Shown: piece after piece, positions 8,427-15,840 of the stretch
Layout: each line of letters starts with the position of its first letter
How positions within the stretch are numbered: the stretch's first letter is position 1
Assembly: GCA_018713215.1 (NCBI GenBank)
Contig: DVFO01000004.1
Span: forward strand, 1-33,200
DNA: 33,200 bases
Reading direction: 5' to 3'
Origin: Enterenecus faecium
Lineage (GTDB): Bacteria; Bacillota; Clostridia; Oscillospirales; Oscillospiraceae
Notes under the pieces: generated by a model
What the model saw: the letters and a program-made list of their open reading frames with translations, nothing else
Databases searched by the model: none
What the model was told of the DNA's origin: nothing
Position numbers and translations under genes: made by a program

Positions 8427-8454
8427 ATAGTATATTACCACATCCCATAGTCAA
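8427..8454 (-). promoter_or_regulatory. Possible uppP promoter
   Basis: Minus-strand TTGACT (8449-8454) and TACTAT (8427-8432) with 16-bp spacing; an overlapping TATACT (8429-8434) fits the -10 better but with a spacing of only 14. The site is about 50 nt upstream of the uppP start, between that gene and structured repeat copy A. Confidence 0.4.
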
Positions 8455-8537
8455 ATTCCAGCTTTTTTCTCCCTTCCATCGGAAATCTCGTCAAAATATC
8501 TCATATCAATGCGAAAGGCCAGATGATATTGCATCGT

Positions 8538-8723
8538 CAAAAAGCCCTCGGCAGAGTTTTCCCGCCCAAGGGCGGGAAAATAAATCAAAATCTGTTTTTC
8601 CCGGGGACATGCGCATCGGGAAAAACACATCTCAGCCCGCAAGTGTGGCATCGGGTCGCCCTTTGACCCGATGCTGCATGCAGCGGGCTGCATCTCCTCT
8701 CAAAAATGCTGGCATTTTTGAGA
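8538..8723. repeat. Structured intergenic repeat, copy A
   Basis: A 186-nt unit sharing its scaffold with 15651-15836. In plus-strand order: hairpin 1 (8557-8567 / 8570-8580, 11 bp); hairpin 2 (8594-8603 / 8617-8626, 10 bp) with the 13-nt loop GGGACATGCGCAT, conserved between copies; an outer stem CAGCCCGC/GCGGGCTG (8633-8640 / 8683-8690) enclosing hairpin 3 (8648-8657 / 8665-8674, 10 bp) and the palindrome TGCATGCA (8675-8682); and hairpin 4 (8698-8709 / 8712-8723, 12 bp). The identical 33-nt core is 8596-8628. Hairpins 1, 3 and 4 differ completely in arm sequence from copy B but remain paired. It lies between the hexosaminidase terminator and uppP. The transcribed strand, if any, is unknown. 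Confidence 0.85.
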
Positions 8724-8724
8724 A

Positions 8725-8748
8725 GCGTGTCGAACTGGTTCGACACGC
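8725..8748. repeat. Extra perfect hairpin beside repeat copy A
   Basis: An 11-bp perfect stem (8725-8735 / 8738-8748) with a 2-nt TG centre. It directly abuts hairpin 4 of copy A, which has the same CTGG centre, and has no equivalent in copy B. It may be a fifth hairpin of the element or an independent structure next to the terminator. Confidence 0.7.
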
Positions 8749-8749
8749 G

Positions 8750-8786
8750 AAATACCCCGGACCGGGAAACCCGGTCCGGGGTATTT
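8750..8786 (-). terminator. Terminator of the hexosaminidase gene
   Basis: Perfect 17-bp arms (8750-8766 / 8770-8786) with a 3-nt loop, 12 nt beyond the stop codon. The T-run is short (the stem itself ends TATTT), but stem strength and position support termination. Confidence 0.8.
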
Positions 8787-8798
8787 GGTGCAAAGAGA

Positions 8799-11700
8799 TC
8801 AGCGAGCGCGCTTGCGGGCCGCCGCAACCACAGCCAGGCAAGCAGCACAGACCAAGAGGGTCAGAACGGGCACCATCACCCGGTTCACATCTCCGGTCTG
8901 AGGCACACCCTCAGGCTTCTGGGTAGTATCCGGCTTGTCCGTGGTTTCGGGCTTGTCGGTGGCGTTGGGGGTCTCACCGCTCTCGGTGGTCAGGCCACGG
9001 ATGGCGGTGTCCAACTGAGCCACAGCGGCGTCCACCGTCTTCTGGTCGTCCTCGGTGAGGCTGTTGTCCGCCATCACGGTCTGAGCGTTGGCCAGAGCGG
9101 TGCGGAAGGTGGCCACACTCTCGGCGGTGTAGCCGGACAGGTCCAAGCTCTCAGCCTTGCCGATGAGGTCTTCCAGGATGGACTTGTCCGCCTTGAAACG
9201 CTGGGCCAGGATGGCATTGAGCAACGCCTGAGCGGCGGGCTGCACGTCCTCCTCCATGGCGTCGCCGTCGGCCATGACGTCCTTGGCAGCCGCCAGGGCG
9301 TCCACCAGCTCCTTCCAGCGGTCGGCCACATACTGGTCGGCGTTGGCAGTCATGTCCTCCGCCTTGGCGATCAGCTGCTCCAGCATGGCCTTGTCGCCCT
9401 GGGTGAGGCCCAGGCCCCAGATACCCTCCAGCAGGGCGTCCCAAGCGGCGTTGACCTGGTCCTGGGTCGCCTCCTGATCGGCCATCACATCCTTGGCTTC
9501 GGTGAGGGCCTTCTCAAAGGCGGCCTTGGCGGAGTCAGTGACCCCGGTGGTGTCCAGACCCTCGGCGTAGGCGATGGTCTTCTCCAGCAGAGTCTTGTCT
9601 ACCTGGCTGGGCTCGGGGGTAGGTTCGGGAGTGGGTTCCGGCGTAGGTTCGGGAGTGGGGGTGGGTGTGGGCTCCACAGGAAGATTCTCCATGGCCTCAT
9701 TCAGCGCTGCGGCGCTGTACTCCACCTCGCTGCGGGTGGCCAGGGGGCTGTCGTTGAGCGCTCGTGCCAGCACCACGGCCTCAAACAGTGCCTGTTCCTC
9801 CTGGGTGCCCTGGGATGTAAAGGTTAGGCCCTTTTCGGCCACGATCTCCTCGACCTGGGCCAACAGCTTCTGGAACTCTGCCTTGTCCACCTGCTCGTAG
9901 ACCAGCATCTCCTGGAGCTTGTACACGCCGCTGGACTGGTTGCCCTGCATCTTTACAAAGCGGGCTTCTACCGCCTGGTCCAGCTTCACGGTCTGGCGGG
10001 CGGCGGTGTTGCCGGAGACCACCTTGGCCTCGGTCCAGGTCTCCCCGTCCAGAGAGGTCATAATCTTGATGTCACGTCCCACGCCGTCGGCTCTCCACTG
10101 GAGGTCCACTTGGGAGATGGTGCGCACCTGGCCCAGGTCCACGGTGAGGGAGCTGTCCCCGTGGTCGCCCTGCCAGTAGGAGTAGATCTCGGAAGAGGCA
10201 TCGTCGTCACTGGTGAAAGTCTCGCCGTCCACCGCCTTCATGGCAATGCGGGTGCGCTGCACTCCGTTGTCCTGGCCAGAGGCGTCGCTGCTCTGGTAGG
10301 AGTCGCCGCCGGCGTAGGCGTTCTGGGCCACGTTCACCAGGCCGTCATCGTTCCCCGCCACCTCCTGGGCAGACAGGGCCTTGTTGTACGCCTTCAGGTT
10401 GGCCATCTGGCCGTGGAAATCCTGTCCAATCTTCTCCAGGGGCAGCAGCACCGAGGAGTAGAGGGTGGACACGGCATTGGGGGTCACGCCGTCCTGGTCC
10501 TGCTTCTGGGACAGGAAGGTCACCAGCTGGCCGTTGACATAGAGCCGGGTGGCCTGGAAGGTGCCCACGATGGTGATGTTCACGGCGGTGCCGTCGGTGG
10601 GCACCTGGTAGCCAAAGTCACGGGTGAAGTAGTTCACATCCGCACTGAGGTTTCCGTTGTGTCCCGCCACCTGGATGCGGCCGTCATAGCCGGAGAACAG
10701 GGAGGATTCGGCGGTGTTGGCCTCACCGTCCTGGGCGGAGAGCTTCAAATCCAAGGAGACGGTGTAGGGGTAGGACAGAGTCTTCAGCGGGGTCTCCAGG
10801 AGGGTGGAGCCATTGAAGGTGAGCCAGCCGTCCTCTATGCTGCCATCGGTGAGGGTGGCGTCATAGCCGTTGCCGCTGGCGTCGTATACCTTCTCCCCAT
10901 CCTTGGAGACATTATGGAAGTCGTAGTCCAGCACCAGGGAGCTGGCGCTGTCCACCTCCATGGCGATCTGGGTGCCAGGGCCTTCGGCCAGACGGGCGGC
11001 ACGCAGCTCATACTCAGGGAAGGTATCCTCCTCGTCGGTGCCACCCCAGGTCTTTTCGCTGAGGATGGACACGGTGCGCAGCACCCGCTGGTGGATGTCC
11101 TGCTCGGTCATGCCCTCCTGGCTCTGGTCGCCCCAGACCACGCCCTTGGCGCCCAGCAGGTTGGGCTCACCCATCAGGGTGTTATAGCCGCCAAAGTTGG
11201 TGGGATTCCAGTCGTAGAACAGGTACTCGGCGTTGGGTACATCCCGGTTGGTACGGCCGGGGTTGGCGTAGAGGAAGGCGTCCCGGCAGTTGATGACCTG
11301 ATACCCTTCCGCCACACGCTCGGAAGCATGCTCATAGTTGGTGTGCCAGATATCCAGCTGGTAGTCCTCTGCCAGCTCCTGAGCCGTCTTATCCAGAGCT
11401 GTCTGGGCAGTGGCAAAGCTTCCGGTGCTGGCGCCCCACATGCGGATTTTGGTGTCCTCACCCAGGTTGTTCTGGATGGTCTGGCGCATAGTGTCGGCAA
11501 ACTTGGCAAAGGCGTCGTTGGTGGCCTGGTTATGCACCCAGTACTCATCGGCACCGATGTGCACCACGTCCGCATTCACCACCGGGTCCTCCCCACGGGT
11601 GTACTCGTCCCACAGGGTGGAGGCAAAGCGCAGGGCCCGCTGGCTGTTGGGTCCAGTCAAGTCCAGCAGCTCCAGCTGCTGGCCCAGGCTGGTGGTGCTG

Positions 11701-14138
11701 GGGGCCAGCATGGTGCCCCCGGCCAGCCACTCAATGTTGTCCGGGTTCTCAGCGGCGTACTTGTTGTACAGCAGGGAGTGACCAGGCATGTCCAGCTCGG
11801 TGAGCACATACATGCCCATGTCCTCGCACATCTGGGTCAGCGCCCGCCACTGGTCCTTGGTGTAGGTGGGGTTGCCCTGATAGTCCTCGTTGTTGTTGTA
11901 GTAGTCGGCGTTGATGAGATCGGCGGGAATGCCCGCATGCTTGGTCTCCGAGGTGAGGCTGGGGAACTCCTCACTCTCCAAGCGGTGGAAGCCGGAATGA
12001 GTCTCAAAGGAGGAGGAGCTGATGTTGGCGTTGTCGTTGTCGTTGACATGCAGGTGGAACTCGTTCATCTTGTACCACAGCATGATCTTGGCATAGTCCT
12101 GGAGCAGCTCATAGCGGTAGGGGGTGCGGGCCACATCCAGCATGATGCCACGCACCTCATAGGCGGGATAGTCCCGCATGATGCCCTGGGGAATGGACAC
12201 ATGATCCTGGGCCTGCCACAGAATCTGCTCGGCGGTGATGGTGCCGTACAGGCAGCCGGTATAGGTGGGGGCATAGATGTGCAGCCCCTGCTCATTGGTC
12301 ACCATCAGGTAGCCCTCGTCTCCCAGGTCATAGGCGGCGGGGTCGGTGAGGGACTCCAGATAGATGTCGTGGGGCCCGGTGGGGGCGGTACCTGTCTCCA
12401 CTGTCAAGGTGATGCCGGAGATCTCCTCCACATCGGTCACCAGGTTCTGGGCCACCTTGTCCAGGCCCACATTGGCCTTGTCGTTGAGGATGACCTTGGA
12501 GTCCGCGGTGAGGGTAAAGCTGCCCTCATAGCCGTACCACTCCTGGACGGTGGGGATGACCTCGGGCTTGGGGTTGGGGTTGGTCACCGTGGGGAACCAC
12601 TCAGTGGGATAGTTGGAGGAGTGGTCGGGCACGGTGACGGTGACATTCTTCTGGGCATAGCTGGTCTCGTCTCCCCGGTCGGTGAGACGCAGCAGCAGCG
12701 TCACGCTCCGAGCGCCAATGTTCCAGGAACTGATGGTGCCGTCATTGGCCACCACGTTCTCCAGTTCGCTTCCCCGCACCACCAGGTCCGCCCCGGAGAC
12801 GGTGGGCAGAGTGATCTGGGTATCTCCCAGGCTGGGATTGGACACAGTGACTTTATTCAGTTCTCCATCCACGTCCACAGGGGGATGAACGTCGGGATTG
12901 GTGCCCATGAGCGCAATCTCGGCAATGTTCACATTGTTGCCGCCGGGGGCCTGGGCGTTGGTCTTGTGGATGTACAGCCGCACATACCGGCCCAGCTGGG
13001 TCTGACCCAGAGCGGGCTGGGAGGTGGCGGTGATGGTGTCGGTATAGCTGGCGGGGTCTGCGATGTTCTGCCCTTCCCCGTTGACCAGAGTGGAATTGGC
13101 CGAAGCACGGCTGACATAGGCCACCCGCTGCCAGGAATCGGCATCCTCGGGGGTGTCGGTGGTCTGGAGCTCATACTCCATGGCCCACACCTTGTTGCTG
13201 GCATAGGTGATCTTTACGGTCTGGAGCTTCGAGCCGGTGGCTCCCAGGTCCATCTGGAGCCACTGAGGGGTCTGGGGCTCCTGGTCCTTGGAGTTGTCGG
13301 TGGCCTTGAAGTCCTTCAGGTCCGGGGAGTTCCACTGCGTGGTCTTGGAGCCGTCCACCGCATTGGATGCGGAGGTCCCCTCCACGGCCCCGCTGGCCGT
13401 CACCGGGCGGTTGAGGGCCAGGTTCCAGGGCTCCTCGGTGGGTTCTTCCGCCTCCTTGGCATACACCTGAATCTCCCGCAGGCACACGTTGTTGCCGGGC
13501 GCAGCGGTATTCACCTTTTCCACGTAAAAGCGCACATACCGCTCCACCGAAGCCCCCTCTGCCAGGGCGGGGGTGGTGTCCGGGGTGATGGTGTCGGTGT
13601 TGGCCGCGGAGGCGGGGGTGGTGTTCCCCGTCTCGTCGGCAATGTTCTGGCCGCTGCCGTTTTTCACCGCTCCGTCAAAGGGAGAGCGCTCCACCCGCAC
13701 CAAGGTGGTCCAGGCGTCCTCTGTCCCGTTGTCCGAAGAGGTCTGAATCTCGTACACCATGGGCCACACCTTCATGTTGTACCACAGCTGAACCCCCGCC
13801 ACCTCCACGGGCTGGGTCACGCTCTCCCCCAGGTCTACGGTGAGCCACTGGGGGGTCTGGGCATCGGTGGGGGTCGCACCGCTGGTCTTCATGTCGTCCG
13901 AGGCCCACTGATAGGTCTCCTGGGTGATGCCGTCCACAGCATAGTGGGCGGTGGACGCCCCCGAGGACACAAACACCGGACTGTCCGGAGTAATCATGGC
14001 GGTACCCTCTACGGCACGGGCCGCCGCCTTGGTATCTCCACCTGTGTCTGTCGCAATGGCCTGCAGGGGCAGACTGCTGGCCAGGAAGAGGGCGGACAGC
14101 GCCAGGCTGAGCACCTGTTTTTTCTTCATTACCTTCAT
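8799..14138 (-). CDS. Cell-wall-anchored multidomain GH20 beta-N-acetylhexosaminidase
   Basis: A 1779-residue surface enzyme that should release terminal GlcNAc/GalNAc from host glycans. Start at 14138 fits GGAGG (14146-14150, 7 nt). Approximate domain order: signal peptide 1-29; two discoidin-like CBM32 modules (45-205, 242-410); beta-sandwich linker (424-506); GH20 N-terminal domain (528-653); GH20 barrel (658-1050) with the catalytic Asp-Glu pair D864/E865 in HIGADEYW; LamG-like module (1063-1257); third F5/8C module (1268-1413); Thr/Pro/Glu linker (about 1489-1510); three FIVAR-like helical repeats (1512-1715); C-terminal sorting signal VPQTGD, hydrophobic span and RKRAR tail. The sorting signal is a variant of LPXTG; no sortase gene is in the window. 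The exact glycan target cannot be deduced. Confidence 0.93.
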   Translation of the reverse strand: MKVMKKKQVLSLALSALFLASSLPLQAIATDTGGDTKAAARAVEGTAMITPDSPVFVSSGASTAHYAVDGITQETYQWASDDMKTSGATPTDAQTPQWLTVDLGESVTQPVEVAGVQLWYNMKVWPMVYEIQTSSDNGTEDAWTTLVRVERSPFDGAVKNGSGQNIADETGNTTPASAANTDTITPDTTPALAEGASVERYVRFYVEKVNTAAPGNNVCLREIQVYAKEAEEPTEEPWNLALNRPVTASGAVEGTSASNAVDGSKTTQWNSPDLKDFKATDNSKDQEPQTPQWLQMDLGATGSKLQTVKITYASNKVWAMEYELQTTDTPEDADSWQRVAYVSRASANSTLVNGEGQNIADPASYTDTITATSQPALGQTQLGRYVRLYIHKTNAQAPGGNNVNIAEIALMGTNPDVHPPVDVDGELNKVTVSNPSLGDTQITLPTVSGADLVVRGSELENVVANDGTISSWNIGARSVTLLLRLTDRGDETSYAQKNVTVTVPDHSSNYPTEWFPTVTNPNPKPEVIPTVQEWYGYEGSFTLTADSKVILNDKANVGLDKVAQNLVTDVEEISGITLTVETGTAPTGPHDIYLESLTDPAAYDLGDEGYLMVTNEQGLHIYAPTYTGCLYGTITAEQILWQAQDHVSIPQGIMRDYPAYEVRGIMLDVARTPYRYELLQDYAKIMLWYKMNEFHLHVNDNDNANISSSSFETHSGFHRLESEEFPSLTSETKHAGIPADLINADYYNNNEDYQGNPTYTKDQWRALTQMCEDMGMYVLTELDMPGHSLLYNKYAAENPDNIEWLAGGTMLAPSTTSLGQQLELLDLTGPNSQRALRFASTLWDEYTRGEDPVVNADVVHIGADEYWVHNQATNDAFAKFADTMRQTIQNNLGEDTKIRMWGASTGSFATAQTALDKTAQELAEDYQLDIWHTNYEHASERVAEGYQVINCRDAFLYANPGRTNRDVPNAEYLFYDWNPTNFGGYNTLMGEPNLLGAKGVVWGDQSQEGMTEQDIHQRVLRTVSILSEKTWGGTDEEDTFPEYELRAARLAEGPGTQIAMEVDSASSLVLDYDFHNVSKDGEKVYDASGNGYDATLTDGSIEDGWLTFNGSTLLETPLKTLSYPYTVSLDLKLSAQDGEANTAESSLFSGYDGRIQVAGHNGNLSADVNYFTRDFGYQVPTDGTAVNITIVGTFQATRLYVNGQLVTFLSQKQDQDGVTPNAVSTLYSSVLLPLEKIGQDFHGQMANLKAYNKALSAQEVAGNDDGLVNVAQNAYAGGDSYQSSDASGQDNGVQRTRIAMKAVDGETFTSDDDASSEIYSYWQGDHGDSSLTVDLGQVRTISQVDLQWRADGVGRDIKIMTSLDGETWTEAKVVSGNTAARQTVKLDQAVEARFVKMQGNQSSGVYKLQEMLVYEQVDKAEFQKLLAQVEEIVAEKGLTFTSQGTQEEQALFEAVVLARALNDSPLATRSEVEYSAAALNEAMENLPVEPTPTPTPEPTPEPTPEPTPEPSQVDKTLLEKTIAYAEGLDTTGVTDSAKAAFEKALTEAKDVMADQEATQDQVNAAWDALLEGIWGLGLTQGDKAMLEQLIAKAEDMTANADQYVADRWKELVDALAAAKDVMADGDAMEEDVQPAAQALLNAILAQRFKADKSILEDLIGKAESLDLSGYTAESVATFRTALANAQTVMADNSLTEDDQKTVDAAVAQLDTAIRGLTTESGETPNATDKPETTDKPDTTQKPEGVPQTGDVNRVMVPVLTLLVCAACLAVVAAARKRAR

Positions 14139-14182
14139 TTCCTTTCCTCCCTTGTCAATTTTCGCTTCCACTTGTCTGTTTT

Positions 14183-14210
14183 AGTTTAGCACATTTCACA
14201 ATAAACGCAA
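14183..14210 (-). promoter_or_regulatory. Probable hexosaminidase promoter
   Basis: Minus-strand TTGCGT (14205-14210) and extended -10 TGC-TAAACT (hexamer 14183-14188) with 16-bp spacing, about 45 nt upstream of the start codon. Moderate consensus match. Confidence 0.5.
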
Positions 14211-14240
14211 GGTTTTCTTTTCGTTCTCTTTCATTTTGCG

Positions 14241-14257
14241 GTGGATTTTTCATCCAC
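14241..14257. promoter_or_regulatory. Operator-like inverted repeat
   Basis: GTGGAT and ATCCAC with a 5-nt spacer, a 17-bp dyad located between the divergent promoters of the hexosaminidase and the DUF3592 gene and upstream of both -35 elements. It may bind a regulator of either gene. The protein is unknown. Confidence 0.4.
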
Positions 14258-14279
14258 ATACATACAACTTCGGATTTCA

Positions 14280-14308
14280 TTGACACAGGCCCCCAGGTCG
14301 GGTATCAT
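14280..14308 (+). promoter_or_regulatory. Sigma-A promoter of the DUF3592 gene
   Basis: TTGACA (14280-14285) and TATCAT (14303-14308) with 17-bp spacing, a near-consensus promoter giving a leader of about 57 nt. Confidence 0.8.
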
Positions 14309-14371
14309 TACAGGAAAGGACATGGGACGGTGTGTCTCCCTTGTCCCTGATACTTTTTGGGGTGAATCAAC

Positions 14372-14860
14372 ATGAAACAAAAGAAAACACACAACCAGCC
14401 GCAGGCGAAGTCTTCGGGCTTTCTCTTCAACTTCATCCTGTTTCTGGGCTTCGTATTTGCCGTCAGCGCCGTTGGCATCTTCATCTCCGGCTATTCCAAC
14501 TTCCAGACCCAGTGGGACCAGACCGAGTGGACCGTTGCCACTGCCCAGGTGGTGGATGTGACCTCCTCAGAGGTGAATGGTACCACGGTGTATGAGGTGG
14601 AGTACCAGTATGAGGCAGGAGACACCACCTACACCGGCACCGCTCAGCGCACCAGCGACGATCTCAAGGCTGGGGATTCCCTGACCATCAAATACAATCC
14701 AGACAGCCCCGATGCCTCCACGGCCAATCTGGCCGTGGACATGGCCTTTATCATTCAGGCCAGCATATCCGCCGTGCTGGCGGTGATCTTCCTCTATGGT
14801 CCCTCCCTCTACAAAAAGAAAAAGCAGGGCGGCCCCGTTCGCCGTCTTCCCCTGCGCTAA
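14372..14860 (+). CDS. DUF3592-type membrane protein
   Basis: A 162-residue protein with a hydrophobic segment at about 17-40, an exposed beta-rich segment (50-120: ATAQVVDV, YEVEYQYEAGDTTYTGTAQRT, GDSLTIKYNPDSPD) and a second membrane segment (125-147) ending in a Lys-rich tail. This layout matches the DUF3592 family, whose function is not established. GGGGTG about 8 nt upstream supports the start. It is a monocistronic unit with its own promoter and terminator, divergent from the hexosaminidase. Confidence 0.8.
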   Translation: MKQKKTHNQPQAKSSGFLFNFILFLGFVFAVSAVGIFISGYSNFQTQWDQTEWTVATAQVVDVTSSEVNGTTVYEVEYQYEAGDTTYTGTAQRTSDDLKAGDSLTIKYNPDSPDASTANLAVDMAFIIQASISAVLAVIFLYGPSLYKKKKQGGPVRRLPLR

Positions 14861-14862
14861 AG

Positions 14863-14898
14863 GAACATCCCGCTCTGGATAACCAGAGCGGGATGTTC
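14863..14898. terminator. Bidirectional terminator between DUF3592 and tepA genes
   Basis: Perfect 16-bp arms (14863-14878 / 14883-14898) with an ATAA loop between convergent genes; the right arm overlaps the tepA stop codon. T-runs on both sides are weak. Confidence 0.7.
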
Positions 14899-15589
14899 AC
14901 TTCTTACGATATTTCTTCATGCGCTTGCGCAGGCAGGCCATGGCGTCGGATAGCCCGCCCAGGTGGTCAATGAGCCCCAGCTCCACCGCCTGCTGGCCGT
15001 AGACGATGCTGCCCATGTCGGCGGCCATCTCCTGGGTGTTGAGCATCAGCTTTTCCAGTCGCTCCCGGGTGATGGAGCTGTTGTGGGTGACAAAGTCCAA
15101 AATCCGCTCCTGCACCCGCTGGAAGTAGTGGAAGGTCTGGCTGACCCCGATGACCATCCCATTGAGCCGCACCGGGTGGATGGTCATGGCCCCGGAGGGC
15201 ACAATGAAGGACTCCTTGGCGGACACCGCCAAGGGCACCCCGATGGAGTGGCCGCCCCCCAGCACCAGGGACACCGTGGGCTTAGACATCCCGGCGATCA
15301 TCTCGGCTATGGCCAGCCCCGCCTCGATGTCGCCCCCCATGGTGTTGAGCAGGATGAGCAGCCCGTCCACCTCATCGCTCTCCTCCACCGCTGTGAGCAG
15401 GGGCAGCACGTGCTCATACTTGGTGGTCTTGGCCCCCTCCGGGGCCTCCTGGTGCCCCTCGATCTGGCCGATGATGGTGAGGGTCTGAATGGTCCCGCAC
15501 CCGGTCTTCACCGTGGAGGCCCCCAGCTCGGTGAGTTGCTGCTGTTCCTCCGCAGGCTGTGTTCCCCCGCTGTTATCCTCTTTTTTCAT
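14897..15589 (-). CDS. tepA: ClpP-class serine protease, TepA/YmfB-like
   Basis: A 230-residue member of the ClpP/crotonase fold, like the translocation-enhancing protease TepA found near spoIIIE in bacilli. Visible features are LLILLNTMGGDIEAGLAIAE (the oxyanion-forming strand), the nucleophile Ser in GGGHSIGVPLA, and the His in MTIHPVRLNG. No signal peptide or membrane span is evident. I start it at ATG 15589 (MKKEDNSGG); longer in-frame readings run into structured repeat copy B. Its AAGGGGG ribosome binding site lies inside a strong hairpin (15593-15637). Last gene of the string that begins at ddl. Its substrate is unknown. Confidence 0.85.
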   Translation of the reverse strand: MKKEDNSGGTQPAEEQQQLTELGASTVKTGCGTIQTLTIIGQIEGHQEAPEGAKTTKYEHVLPLLTAVEESDEVDGLLILLNTMGGDIEAGLAIAEMIAGMSKPTVSLVLGGGHSIGVPLAVSAKESFIVPSGAMTIHPVRLNGMVIGVSQTFHYFQRVQERILDFVTHNSSITRERLEKLMLNTQEMAADMGSIVYGQQAVELGLIDHLGGLSDAMACLRKRMKKYRKK

Positions 15590-15592
15590 GCA

Positions 15593-15637
15593 AAAGCACC
15601 CCCTTCCCGGATAGTATTTCCAGGAATGGGGTGCTTT
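15593..15637 (-). promoter_or_regulatory. Hairpin masking the tepA ribosome binding site
   Basis: AAAGCACCCC (15593-15602) and GGGGTGCTTT (15628-15637) pair perfectly, and the stem continues with TTCC/GGAA (15604-15607 / 15623-15626). On the minus strand the 3' arm holds the G-rich ribosome binding site and ends 3 nt before the ATG. Translation should need the hairpin opened. Alternatively it may act as a processing or stability element between copy B and tepA. Confidence 0.65.
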
Positions 15638-15650
15638 ATCCTGCAAACGG

Positions 15651-15836
15651 CAAAAAGCCTCGCAGAGTTCGCACCCGCAGGTGCGAAACATCAGAATCCG
15701 TTTTCCCGGGGACATGCGCATCGGGAAAAACACCTCTCAGCCTGCAAGTGTGAGTTTTGCCCGCCCCTGGTGGGCAAAATCTTGCGCGCAGCAGGCTGCA
15801 ACTTCTCCGTTTAAAAGGCTTTGCCTTTTGAACGGA
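15651..15836. repeat. Structured intergenic repeat, copy B
   Basis: Same 186-nt length and scaffold as 8538-8723. Hairpin 1 (15668-15675 / 15680-15687, 8 bp), hairpin 2 (15701-15708 / 15722-15729) with the identical loop GGGACATGCGCAT, outer stem CAGCCTGC/GCAGGCTG (15738-15745 / 15791-15798), hairpin 3 (15755-15765 / 15769-15779, 11 bp with one G-T), palindrome TGCGCGCA (15783-15790), hairpin 4 (15806-15819 / 15823-15836, 14 bp with one G-T). Relative to copy A the outer stem shows a C-G to T-A exchange on both sides, and the inner palindrome changes AT to GC symmetrically. Hairpin 4 ends 4 nt from the stop codon of the aminopeptidase gene. Confidence 0.85.
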
Positions 15837-15840
15837 AATC

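Noticed and set aside
8538..8723. Integron attC site or CRISPR repeat as an explanation for the variable-hairpin repeat
   Set aside because: There is no integrase, no cas gene, no GTTRRRY core, no tandem array and no gene cassette. The copies lie 7 kb apart between ordinary housekeeping genes.
8420..8926. Plus-strand open frame covering structured repeat A, whose translation shares a peptide (FPGDMRIGKNTSQP) with an open frame at 15681-16151 over copy B
   Set aside because: The shared peptide comes only from the identical 33-nt core. The flanking parts are unrelated hairpin arms, no ribosome binding site precedes either frame, and both run into antisense of real genes.
10110..14189. A 1359-residue plus-strand open frame opposite the hexosaminidase gene
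   Set aside because: It is a shadow of GC-rich codon bias: the translation is low complexity (Gly/His/Val rich) with no domain, while the minus-strand frame has clear GH20 and binding modules.
15590..15733. N-terminal extension of the tepA frame to 15733
   Set aside because: It would translate part of structured repeat B and the leader hairpin, with no ribosome binding site. The ATG at 15589 begins the conserved protein.
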